This document shows positions 17,167 to 24,967 of a DNA stretch of 64,000 nucleotides, piece after piece. Numbering within the stretch: position 1 is the stretch's first letter; each line of letters opens with the position of its first letter. The DNA is taken from positions 124,001 to 188,000 of the forward strand of contig CALMED010000006.1 of NCBI GenBank assembly GCA_937862815.1, in the 5' to 3' direction. The DNA comes from an uncultured Chitinophagaceae bacterium. GTDB taxonomy: Bacteria; Bacteroidota; Bacteroidia; Chitinophagales; Chitinophagaceae. The notes under the pieces are model-generated. The model made no database searches. It worked only from the letters and a program-made list of their open reading frames with translations, and was not told the DNA's origin. Both the position numbers and the translations under genes were made by a program.

Positions 17167-19542
17167 TCACAACTTAAAGTTCAATGTAACACTCGGCAGA
17201 ATGGGAAAGAGCGATACCTGCCGCGCCTGTACCTGCAGGCTGCCCTGCAGGGGGTTACCCTGCTGATCGAAGTAAATGAAATATGGGTTCTGGCGGCTGT
17301 AGGCATTGTACACGCTGAAGACCCATTCCTTTTTAATGCGTCGCTCCCGGCGGGGCTGCGGCGTGTAGGTGGCGGAAAAGTCGAGCCGGTGATACGCCGG
17401 GAGGCGGTACTGGTTGATGCGGCTGAACTGCTGCGTGAGAACGCCTTCCACGAGGAAAAAGCGTTCGGGCAACGTAAAGGCATTCCCGGTACCATACACA
17501 AAGACGGCGGAATATTTCCACTTTTTGGAGCGTTGGTAATTACCCACCACGCTGAGGTCGTGGCGCCGGTCGAAGCGGCCCGGGTATTTCTCCCCGTCGT
17601 TGAGGTCGGCAAAGCGGCGCCAGGTCCACGATAGCGTATAACCGATCCAGCCGGTAAATGCACCCCGGGCCTTGTTGACATAGAACTCCGCTCCGTAACT
17701 CCATCCTTTACCAAAAACAAAACTTTCTTCCGGGTCGCCTATACCGGGTGTAAACCCTTCCCGGTATTCGATCTGGTTGGCCATGGTTTTGTAATACAGC
17801 TCCACCGAGGTTTCCCAGAGGTTATCCCGGAAATTCTTGAACAGCCCGGCTGCGTATTGCCATCCGATCTGGGGTGCCACCCGGTAGGTACTGGGCACCC
17901 AGATATCTGTGGGCAGCGTGGTGCCGGCATTGCTCACCAGGTGTATGAACTGCAGGTTGCGGGTCACCGCAGCCTTGAGTGAAGTATTCGCATCAAGTGC
18001 ATAACGCATCGTTACACGGGGTTCCAGTCCGCCATAGGTTTTTACCCGGTCGCCCCGCCCAAACACGGTGCTGTCGAGTTTATTCCCGTTATCGTCTTTC
18101 ACGTAAAGCGTATAGGGTCCGGTTTGCTCAAAGAAACTGTAGCGGAGTCCGTAGTTGATTTTAAGTTTATCATTCACCTCCCAGTCGTCGAGCAGGTATG
18201 CGGCCATTTCATTGGCAAATTTATTATTGACGGTCTGCGGTTCAAACACCTGGTCGCCGCTGCGGCCCGATGTGGTTTGCGGGTTGAAGCGGTGCCGGGT
18301 AAAGACCAGACCGTATTTTACCTGGTGTCCTGAAGCGGGGTAATAATCGAAGTCCACTTTGGCAGTAAGATCGCGGATCGCGGAGTTGAAGTTCACTTCG
18401 AAATTGCTCTGGGCGCCGCCGAAAGAGAAGCGGTAATCGTTCCACACCAGGGAGGTGTTGGCAAACAGCTTGCTGTTGAACACATGGTTCCAGCGCAGGG
18501 TGCCGGTACTGTTGCCCCAGGGGATCCGGGCGCTGAAGGAGCGCTCTTTGTTGTTAAAAGTAAAAACATCTCTTCCGAAATAGCCGCTGAGAAAGAGACG
18601 GTCTTTATCAGAGAATTTGTAATTCAGTTTGGTGTTGAGGTCGTAGAAGTAGTACCCCGATCCGGCAAAAGCGCTGGCAGGGTTGATGAAGGGCTTCACC
18701 AGTACATCAATATAGGTACGCCGGGCGGAGATCATGTAGGAGGCTTTCTCTTTCACCAGCGGCCCCTGCAGCGAAAGGCGGGAGGAGATGGTACCAATAC
18801 CTCCTTCTGCCTGGAACTGTTTGTTGTTGCCGTCTTTCATGGCTACGTCCACCACGCTGCTGATGCGGCCGCCGTAGTTGGCGGGCATACCTCCTTTGGT
18901 GAGGCTTACGTTCTTCAGCGCATCGCTGTTGAACACGGAGAAGAAACCGAAAAGGTGGCCCGGGTTGTACACCACGGCGTCGTCCAGAAGCACCAGGTTC
19001 TGGTCGGGGCCACCACCCCGCACGTACAAACCGCTGTTGCCTTCGCCGGCATTGCGTACGCCGGGCAGCAGTTGCAGCACTTTCAACGGATCCACTTCCC
19101 CTGCAAAAGCAGGTACCGATTTGATCTGGTTCATACTCAGTTCAAACTTCCCCATTTGGGCGGCCCGCACATTAAGGTCACGTCTTTTGGCATAAATCAC
19201 CACTTCCTGCGAGGAGGTCACGCGGGGCGCCAGGTCTATGTTGAGCTGGCGGTCGGCCTCCACCTGCAGACTGACTTCGCGGCTCTGGTAACCCACATGC
19301 GAAACGGTGAGCGTATAGCTGCCGGGCACCAGGGTTAGCGAATAAAACCCATACTGGTTGGATGAAGTGGCCCGGCGCTGACCGCCGGTTGAAATCGTGG
19401 CACCAATGACCGATTCATTGCTCGTGCTGTCGCGGATATAACCGCTGATGGTGAAGCGTTGCTGGGCGGTAAGCTGTTCCGTAACCAGCAGGAGGCTCAA
19501 TAGAATGAGAACGCTGTGCGGGACCTTTAAAAGAGATTTCAT
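17167..19542 (-). CDS. TonB-dependent receptor with carboxypeptidase-like N-terminal domain
   Basis: This is an outer-membrane TonB-dependent transporter of about 790 aa. It has a signal peptide (MKSLLKVPHSVLILLSLLL), a carboxypeptidase-regulatory-like domain (FTISGYIRDSTSNESVIGAT), a plug domain (VLQLLPGVRNAGEGNSGLYVRGGGPDQNLVLLDDAVVYNP) and a C-terminal barrel ending in the terminal aromatic-type strand VTLNFKL. The start was placed at 19542 because the signal peptide begins there; in-frame ATGs at 19560 and 19581 are alternatives. No SusD partner is adjacent, so it is not a classical polysaccharide locus. The ligand is unknown. Confidence 0.88.
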   Translation of the reverse strand: MKSLLKVPHSVLILLSLLLVTEQLTAQQRFTISGYIRDSTSNESVIGATISTGGQRRATSSNQYGFYSLTLVPGSYTLTVSHVGYQSREVSLQVEADRQLNIDLAPRVTSSQEVVIYAKRRDLNVRAAQMGKFELSMNQIKSVPAFAGEVDPLKVLQLLPGVRNAGEGNSGLYVRGGGPDQNLVLLDDAVVYNPGHLFGFFSVFNSDALKNVSLTKGGMPANYGGRISSVVDVAMKDGNNKQFQAEGGIGTISSRLSLQGPLVKEKASYMISARRTYIDVLVKPFINPASAFAGSGYYFYDLNTKLNYKFSDKDRLFLSGYFGRDVFTFNNKERSFSARIPWGNSTGTLRWNHVFNSKLFANTSLVWNDYRFSFGGAQSNFEVNFNSAIRDLTAKVDFDYYPASGHQVKYGLVFTRHRFNPQTTSGRSGDQVFEPQTVNNKFANEMAAYLLDDWEVNDKLKINYGLRYSFFEQTGPYTLYVKDDNGNKLDSTVFGRGDRVKTYGGLEPRVTMRYALDANTSLKAAVTRNLQFIHLVSNAGTTLPTDIWVPSTYRVAPQIGWQYAAGLFKNFRDNLWETSVELYYKTMANQIEYREGFTPGIGDPEESFVFGKGWSYGAEFYVNKARGAFTGWIGYTLSWTWRRFADLNDGEKYPGRFDRRHDLSVVGNYQRSKKWKYSAVFVYGTGNAFTLPERFFLVEGVLTQQFSRINQYRLPAYHRLDFSATYTPQPRRERRIKKEWVFSVYNAYSRQNPYFIYFDQQGNPLQGSLQVQARQVSLFPILPSVTLNFKL

Positions 19543-19623
19543 CGCAGCTGTTAACAGCATCGGGGAATGAAAGTTCAACACAGACGGCGCATTGGCTGTA
19601 AGATGTTGAATTACAAAAAAATC

Positions 19624-20196
19624 TTATTCATAGCGCAGTACTTCCTTTACCTCGCCACAGGAAAGCATTTTCTGGCCAAAGTAAGGATTGCGGATGCTGT
19701 CGGTACGGCTGAGCCAGTAAGCGCCTTTATCCTGGAAGGCCATGGGACAATACTGAAAATAAAGCGTGGTGCCGGGAGGGCGGATGGCCTTCAACAGGTC
19801 ATACAGAGCGGTGGATATCATTTCAAAAGACTCCCGTTTCAGTTCGAGATCTTTTTCAATGCGCATGGCTTCTATTTCTGCCACCATATCACCCGGGCGG
19901 CCGTTAATGGCGGCATAGGAAAGCGAGTCTGCCGGGAGCAGTTCCTCCAGCGACAAACTGTCGAGTGCCCTTTGTAAAGCGGTGCCTGCCCGGTTAACCG
20001 CCACGGTATCGCTGCTTACAAATGCGTCTTTCAGGTTAAAATAAGCGTCCAGAATTTGTTGTACCTGCAGTTGAAACGAGGCCGAATAGGTTTTGTTGGC
20101 CGGTTCGGAAGAAGGCCCGTTCTCTCCGGTCCCCTGCGATTTCGGCTGGCAGGCATACAGGGAAATCAGCAGGAGAACTACAGATAGCTGTTTCAT
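19624..20196 (-). CDS. DUF3347-type lipoprotein with CPMA copper-handling motif
   Basis: The 190-aa product starts MKQLSVVLLLISLYACQP, a lipoprotein signal with the modified Cys at 17. The body matches the DUF3347 pattern: LQVQQILDAYFNLKDAFVSSD, then YCPMAFQDKGAYWLS and RNPYFGQKMLSCG. The CPMAF ... GxxML(S/T)CG block is shared with metal-binding domains attached to CusB-like efflux adaptors, so a periplasmic copper or silver role is inferred. It diverges from the ABC-F gene, with promoter boxes for both in the 88 bp between. Confidence 0.75.
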   Translation of the reverse strand: MKQLSVVLLLISLYACQPKSQGTGENGPSSEPANKTYSASFQLQVQQILDAYFNLKDAFVSSDTVAVNRAGTALQRALDSLSLEELLPADSLSYAAINGRPGDMVAEIEAMRIEKDLELKRESFEMISTALYDLLKAIRPPGTTLYFQYCPMAFQDKGAYWLSRTDSIRNPYFGQKMLSCGEVKEVLRYE

Positions 20197-20209
20197 GTGC
20201 AAAATTTTC

Positions 20210-20217
20210 CAAAGTTA
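20210..20217 (-). promoter_or_regulatory. -7 promoter box for the DUF3347 lipoprotein gene
   Basis: The minus strand reads TAACTTTG, matching TAnnTTTG, 14 bp upstream of the chosen start. Confidence 0.5.
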
Positions 20218-20259
20218 ACCGTTTTGCCTGCTCGCCCCGGGCAGCATGCTGCTTTCCTT

Positions 20260-20267
20260 TACCTTTG
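20260..20267 (+). promoter_or_regulatory. -7 promoter box for the ABC-F gene
   Basis: The sequence TACCTTTG matches TAnnTTTG and lies 18 bp upstream of the ABC-F start. Confidence 0.55.
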
Positions 20268-20284
20268 CCGGCAGTTTTATCAAT

Positions 20285-22249
20285 ATGTTAGCAGGTTTTC
20301 AGAACGTTACCTTTGAATTTGGCGCCCGCGTAATTGTGCGGGACGCTACCTGGCACATTCACCCCAACGAGCGCATCGGCCTCATCGGTTACAACGGCAC
20401 GGGAAAATCCACCCTGCTGAAACTGCTGGTGGGCGAATACCAACCCTCCAAAGGCGACGTGATCCGCAGCCGCAATACCAGCATCGGCTACCTGCACCAG
20501 GACCTGCTGAGTTTCGACACCAACGAATCCATCCTGCAGGTGGCACTGGGCGCTTTTGAACGGGTGCTGCAACTGGAGCAGGAAATCGAGACCCTGGGGA
20601 AAAAACTGGAAACGAACCATCACGATGCAGCCTTGCTGCAGTTGTATGCCGACAAACTGCACGAGATGGACACCCTCGACGGGTACAGCATACACCACAA
20701 AACGGAAGAGATCCTGCAGGGGCTGGGCTTTGCCAACAGCGATCTGCAACGCCCCTACAAGGAATTCAGCGGCGGTTGGCGCATGCGGGTACTGCTGGCG
20801 AAAATGATCCTGCAGCAACCCGATCTCCTGCTGCTGGATGAGCCTACCAACCACCTCGACCTGCCCAGTATTGAATGGCTGGAAAAATACCTGCAGCACT
20901 ACCAGGGATCGGTGGTGATTGTATCGCACGACCGCTGGTTTCTTGACCGGATGGTGACCAAGATCGTGGAAGTGTTTCAGCAGGGCATTCACATCTACGG
21001 CGGTAATTATTCCTTTTACCAGCAGGAAAAAGAGCTGCGCATGGAACTGCAGCAGAAGGCGTTTGAAAACCAGCAGGACTACATCCGCCAGCAGGAGCGT
21101 TTTATTGAGCGCTTCCGTTCCAAGGCCACCAAGGCGGCAGCGGCCCAGTCGGCCATTAAGAAGCTTGAAAAACTGGACCTGATTGAAGCGCCCACCAATG
21201 AGCGACCCAACATCCGCATCAATTTCGCTATTGATACCACGCCCGGAAAAGTAATCTGCGAACTGCGGCACATCACCAAGCATTTTGGCAGCAACCACAT
21301 TGTTACCAACACCGGCGCTGAGATCGAACGGGGCGATAAGATCGCCCTCATCGGTGCCAACGGCAAGGGAAAGTCCACCCTCCTGCGGATCATTGCCGGA
21401 ACGGAAAATTTTGAAGGACAGCGGCGCTGGGGACACAATGTACAGCCGAGTTTCTACGCCCAGCACCAGCTGGAGGCGCTGGACCTGAACCACACCCTGC
21501 TGGAAGAAATGAAGAGCTGCGGAAGTCAGAAAACCGACCAGGAGCTCCGCACCCTGCTGGGCTGCTTCCTGTTCAGCGGAGACGACGCCGACAAAAAGAT
21601 CCGGGTGTTGAGCGGGGGCGAAAAAGCACGGATCGCACTGGCCAAGACCATCATCAGCAAGGCCAATTTCCTGCTGCTCGACGAACCCACCAACCACCTC
21701 GACATGCACTCGGTGGAGTTGCTCATTGAAGCCCTCAACAAATACCAGGGGAGTTACATCCTGGTGAGTCACGACCGGTACTTTGTTTCGCAGACGGCCA
21801 ATAAGATCTGGGAAATTGTGGACGAACAGGTTAAGGAATTTAAAGGTACCTATACCGAATACCTGGATTGGAAAGAACGCATGGCCCGTCAGGACACCGT
21901 TACAAAACCGCAGCCGGAAACCCGGAAAGAAACGGTTGTGCCGGCGCCTGCCGCTCCCCCGACCGAGCCCACCCCCAACAAGCCGGTCATCAACAAAGAA
22001 GTAAAAAAGGCACACAGCCGCCAGCAGAAACAGATGGAGCAGCTGGCAGAGGAGATCAGCCGTCTTTCCGGGGAAAAAACCCGGCTGGAGGCGCAACTTG
22101 CCGATCCGGCCACCTACTCCGACAAGCAAACATTTACCGCCGCAGAAGCCGCCTACCAGCAAGCCTGCCGGAAACTGGACGAATGCAACCGCTCCTACGA
22201 AGCCCTCTTCGAAAGCATCCTGGAACTCGAAGCCAAAATGCACAGTTGA
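20285..22249 (+). CDS. ABC-F family ATPase (translation factor type)
   Basis: This 654-aa soluble protein has two tandem ABC ATPase domains and no membrane segments, as in the ABC-F proteins that act on the ribosome. Walker A motifs are GYNGTGKST (domain 1) and GANGKGKST (domain 2). The signature motifs are EFSGGWRMR and VLSGGEKAR. Both Walker B segments read LLLDEPTNHLD, with switch His in VSHDR. A P-site-type linker (ELRMELQQKAFENQQ ... FRSKATKAAAAQS) joins them. A C-terminal coiled coil (about 580-650) resembles Uup/YheS. Whether it is a housekeeping or antibiotic-resistance ABC-F cannot be read from sequence alone. Confidence 0.93.
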   Translation: MLAGFQNVTFEFGARVIVRDATWHIHPNERIGLIGYNGTGKSTLLKLLVGEYQPSKGDVIRSRNTSIGYLHQDLLSFDTNESILQVALGAFERVLQLEQEIETLGKKLETNHHDAALLQLYADKLHEMDTLDGYSIHHKTEEILQGLGFANSDLQRPYKEFSGGWRMRVLLAKMILQQPDLLLLDEPTNHLDLPSIEWLEKYLQHYQGSVVIVSHDRWFLDRMVTKIVEVFQQGIHIYGGNYSFYQQEKELRMELQQKAFENQQDYIRQQERFIERFRSKATKAAAAQSAIKKLEKLDLIEAPTNERPNIRINFAIDTTPGKVICELRHITKHFGSNHIVTNTGAEIERGDKIALIGANGKGKSTLLRIIAGTENFEGQRRWGHNVQPSFYAQHQLEALDLNHTLLEEMKSCGSQKTDQELRTLLGCFLFSGDDADKKIRVLSGGEKARIALAKTIISKANFLLLDEPTNHLDMHSVELLIEALNKYQGSYILVSHDRYFVSQTANKIWEIVDEQVKEFKGTYTEYLDWKERMARQDTVTKPQPETRKETVVPAPAAPPTEPTPNKPVINKEVKKAHSRQQKQMEQLAEEISRLSGEKTRLEAQLADPATYSDKQTFTAAEAAYQQACRKLDECNRSYEALFESILELEAKMHS

Positions 22250-22285
22250 CTATCCGGTTCTGCAACGGAGCGGTGTGTTCCTAAA

Positions 22286-22317
22286 AGGAAAAAGCCATCC
22301 CCAGGAATGAGGACGGC
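22286..22317 (-). terminator. Terminator of the small exported protein gene
   Basis: The stem GCCGTCC/GGATGGC (one G-T pair) is followed on the minus strand by CTTTTTCC, downstream of the stop at 22358. Confidence 0.6.
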
Positions 22318-22357
22318 GTATTTACCTATAAGAGAACCAACAGTACGTTACGGACGT

Positions 22358-22741
22358 TCACAGGGTCTGTTCCCCGGCAATGCGCCAGGTTCCATCGGAA
22401 CGCACCTGTTTAATGCGGTAGGTATAAGAAGCGTTGCCGCTGTATTTTTCTTTGAATTGATAAGAGTATCCCATCGGAATCGAAAAACCGCCCAACAGCA
22501 CGGCTGCCGTGGTGAAATCTTTTCCGTTTGCCGATTTCTCCACTACATACACCACATCGGCTGCTTCGCTTGTTGCCGTCCACTGCAACTGCAGGTGGGT
22601 ATTGGTGCGTGTACAATGCCAGGAAGAAATGAGAGGCCAGTTATCGGTTGAAACGACGGAAGACGGCAGTACCCGGGCCTGGGTATCACTGCAGTAAAAA
22701 AGGAGCAATGAAAGAAAAGCAGTCAGTACGGTCGTTTTCAT
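22358..22741 (-). CDS. Small exported protein with fibronectin-III-like fold
   Basis: The 127-aa product has a signal peptide (MKTTVLTAFLSLLLFYCSDTQA) and a single beta-sandwich-like domain with LQWTATSEAADVVYVVEKSANGKDFTTAAV and YTYRIKQVRSDGTW, the pattern of T9SS-associated Fn3-like repeats in Bacteroidota. No secretion tail is visible. The function is unknown. Confidence 0.65.
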   Translation of the reverse strand: MKTTVLTAFLSLLLFYCSDTQARVLPSSVVSTDNWPLISSWHCTRTNTHLQLQWTATSEAADVVYVVEKSANGKDFTTAAVLLGGFSIPMGYSYQFKEKYSGNASYTYRIKQVRSDGTWRIAGEQTL

Positions 22742-23007
22742 AATACAAATTGATCGGAATTCGGATCACAGGAATGGAATCAATTTGGTTCTGGAAGGAC
22801 TTGGAGACGGATAGGATCGGGCGGTTAGCAGTTGAAAGCAAATATTTCAGGAGAAACGCATGCAATTCGACCGTAAAAATACGGTCCTTTTTGAATTGTG
22901 CAAGTTTTTTGACAATTATTTCTTTGCGGACCTGTGCGGAACCGGTGGAACGCTTTTCGGGTTTTGTCACCCGGCCGGTACAAATTATCTTTGCAGCGGC
23001 AGAAACC

Positions 23008-23081
23008 GGTCCCGTAGCTCAGTTGGATAGAGCAACAGCCTTCTAAGCTGTCGGTCACACGTTCGAATCGTGTCGGGATCA
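23008..23081 (+). tRNA. tRNA-Arg (anticodon TCT)
   Basis: A full cloverleaf can be drawn: acceptor GGTCCCG/CGGGATC (one G-T pair), D arm GCTC/GAGC, anticodon stem ACAGC/GCTGT with loop CTTCTAA (anticodon TCT) and T arm ACACG/CGTGT with loop TTCGAAT. The discriminator is A and CCA is not encoded. The 3' end is the integration site of the 27-kb element; the tRNA itself is intact. Confidence 0.97.
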
Positions 23082-23082
23082 C
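23067..23082 (+). repeat. Left attachment site core (attL), in tRNA-Arg 3' end
   Basis: The 16-bp string ATCGTGTCGGGATCAC, covering the T-arm and acceptor end of the tRNA, recurs exactly at 50304-50319. The pair bounds the element, and the recombinase gene starts 150 bp to the right. Confidence 0.9.
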
Positions 23083-23092
23083 TCATATAAAC

Positions 23093-23122
23093 GCCTTTGC
23101 GTGGGTTTGCAAAGGCATTTAT
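23093..23122 (+). terminator. Element-borne terminator after tRNA-Arg
   Basis: The hairpin GCCTTTGC-8-GCAAAGGC followed by ATTTATT lies just inside the element and can terminate the tRNA transcript. The presumed original tRNA terminator now lies beyond attR at 50327-50350. Confidence 0.75.
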
Positions 23123-23196
23123 TGAAAAACAAAGAGTTCTATACACATCGGTTACCTGTTGTAAGGGTTTAACGGGGTTTGGATGCTTAAAAAAAG

Positions 23197-23214
23197 TAGC
23201 CAAAAAAATAGCCA
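23197..23214. repeat. Paired TAGCCA motifs, left end of element
   Basis: TAGCCA occurs at 23197 and 23209, a 12-bp spacing with an A-rich spacer. The same pair with the same spacing is found at the right end (50249 and 50261). They look like arm-type recombinase binding sites. Confidence 0.55.
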
Positions 23215-23231
23215 ACAACAAAACCGTGTAT

Positions 23232-24377
23232 ATGAACTACCGACTACACCTCCGCACCAACCGGCCTGACCGGAATGGATTGTGCGCCCTTTACTTTGTC
23301 ATTAACTTGGGGAAGCCCAAATGGATCCCGTCTGCCCTGAAGCTCCATCCTAAAATATGGAACCAGAAAGCCCAGGAGTTAACCCGTGGAGCTGACATTG
23401 CAACGCAGAAGAGTTTTACTGATTTGCGGTACAAGGCGGAGCAGTACCGCCAGCTTTTAACCTATGAAAAACGCCCGTTCCAGGAACGAGACTTTCTGCG
23501 GGCGATCAGCGACGGGGATCTGAATGATATTTCCAACCCGACATTGCATAAGCTCATTGACCAGTACTGCCAGCTGAAAAGCCTTTCCATTGGCAGATAC
23601 CAGCATTACCAGCAGCTGAAAGCGGAGCTCACCCAGGCCCTGGGAGAGATACGCATTAAACAATTCAGCTACCAAAACGGACTGCAGCTGCAGAAATTTT
23701 ACCGTAGCCGGGTAAGCGAGAATACGGCTACACAAAAGATGCACCGCATTAAAGCAATTGTACACTTTGCCCAGGACTTAAAACACATACAGGAGGATCC
23801 ACTGAAGGCTATAAAACTGAAGGCATACACCAACCGCAAAACTGTACTTACCATTGAAGAGCTTCAGATTTTGCAAGAGTTGTACGATTGCGGCACCCTC
23901 CTGCCCTATCAGGTAAATACGCTGCGGCATTTTTTGTTTGCCTGTTATACCGGTTTGCGGATATCTGACATCAACCGGTTTAACCGGAATATGATCACGG
24001 GCAATGCGATCTACCTCACACAGAAAAAGACGGAGGAACCGGTAATAATACCGCTGACAGATTTTTCCCGCAGGCTTATTGCGGACGGATTTATAAAGCG
24101 TACCGGCCAGCATTTAAACCGGGAGCTGGCGCCCGTGGCAGCCTTGGCAGGTATAAAGAAGCACATTACCATGCACGTAGGCCGGCACACATTTGCGACA
24201 GTATCACTCCGCCTGGGCATGGATCTGGCCGTTGTAAGCCGGATCCTTGGCCATAAAACGATCCGGCAGACCCAGGCATACCTTCATCTACTTGAAGACC
24301 ATTTACAGGAGCAAATGAACGCCTGGGATAAACTGCGGGTTGCTTACAAGCAAACGGCCGGTCAGAGCCGGAGCTGA
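23232..24377 (+). CDS. Tyrosine recombinase / phage-type integrase
   Basis: This 381-aa site-specific recombinase is placed directly beside the tRNA target. It has an arm-binding N-terminal domain (1-95, MNYRLHLRTNRPDRNGLCAL), a SAM-like core-binding domain (about 100-195) and a catalytic domain with Arg243 (TGLRISDI), His315-x-x-Arg318 (HVGRHTFAT), His341 (LGHKTIRQTQ) and the nucleophile Tyr350. All catalytic residues are intact. The start at 23232 fits the usual Bacteroidota integrase N-terminus; the longer open frame back to 23097 would overlap the terminator and the TAGCCA sites. It should catalyse integration and excision at the 16-bp core. Confidence 0.93.
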   Translation: MNYRLHLRTNRPDRNGLCALYFVINLGKPKWIPSALKLHPKIWNQKAQELTRGADIATQKSFTDLRYKAEQYRQLLTYEKRPFQERDFLRAISDGDLNDISNPTLHKLIDQYCQLKSLSIGRYQHYQQLKAELTQALGEIRIKQFSYQNGLQLQKFYRSRVSENTATQKMHRIKAIVHFAQDLKHIQEDPLKAIKLKAYTNRKTVLTIEELQILQELYDCGTLLPYQVNTLRHFLFACYTGLRISDINRFNRNMITGNAIYLTQKKTEEPVIIPLTDFSRRLIADGFIKRTGQHLNRELAPVAALAGIKKHITMHVGRHTFATVSLRLGMDLAVVSRILGHKTIRQTQAYLHLLEDHLQEQMNAWDKLRVAYKQTAGQSRS

Positions 24378-24802
24378 GACCGGATGAAGGCGCATTTAAG
24401 CTGCCCGAGCAGCTGCAGTTGTTTGCGAACATTGGTTTCATGTTCGTGCAGCTGACGGGCTTTTACAACGGCTTGCCGCCACTCTTCCGGATGCATGCCG
24501 GCCGTTTGCTTGTGAAGGATTTGCTGCAGCTCCCGCTTGCGCAGGAAGGGAATTACGCTGCCGGTTAAAAAATGCTCAAACGCTTTAGCTTGCCACAGCC
24601 CCCAGCACAGCCAGTAAAAGAATTCACGTTCATCCTCATTGGAACAACTCGCCACGAAGCAATTAGGACAAGGTTTGTCGAGGGGCTTTCCGGAGTTGTT
24701 CCCTTTACTGAGGATGAAAAACGAGAATGGAGGCTGTTGCTGGCCGGGGCGGTGGGTTACAAGCTGAAGCATAGTTTGGGCATTTTTTTTGCCCAACCCC
24801 AT
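24362..24802 (-). CDS. Mobile-element protein of unknown function with CPNC motif
   Basis: This 146-aa protein has one CxxC (CPNCFVASC) followed by EREFFYWLCWGLWQAKAFEHFLTGSVIPFLRKREL, a pattern I associate with small proteins near integrases in Bacteroidota elements. A name cannot be given. The Cys cluster suggests metal binding. The C-terminal half is helical and charged. Its end overlaps the convergent integrase gene by 16 bp. Confidence 0.6.
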   Translation of the reverse strand: MGLGKKNAQTMLQLVTHRPGQQQPPFSFFILSKGNNSGKPLDKPCPNCFVASCSNEDEREFFYWLCWGLWQAKAFEHFLTGSVIPFLRKRELQQILHKQTAGMHPEEWRQAVVKARQLHEHETNVRKQLQLLGQLKCAFIRSQLRL

Positions 24803-24860
24803 TTTTTGAAAACAATGCCCCTACCGGCGGCACGGATGCCCATCCAAAAGGAAACGGAAT

Positions 24861-24886
24861 AAAAGAAGGCCCCCTGTGCGGAGGCC
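24861..24886 (-). terminator. Possible terminator of the MmeI-like gene
   Basis: The stem GGCCTCC/GGGGGCC (one mismatch) is followed on the minus strand by TTCTTTTATT. It lies about 80 bp after the stop of the restriction-methylase gene. The stem is imperfect. Confidence 0.35.
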
Positions 24887-24967
24887 CCTGTGTTTATGCC
24901 GTAGTCTTTTGGATGGGCAGGGCGTGGATTTGTGCCGTGCCGTCGAACTTTGCTGCGTTTTAAAAAA

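Noticed and set aside
17167..19542. SusC/SusD polysaccharide locus
   Set aside because: No SusD-like lipoprotein or glycoside hydrolase is adjacent to the TonB receptor.
20288..22243. 651-aa open frame antisense to the ABC-F gene
   Set aside because: It is a shadow frame; the plus strand has complete Walker and signature motifs.
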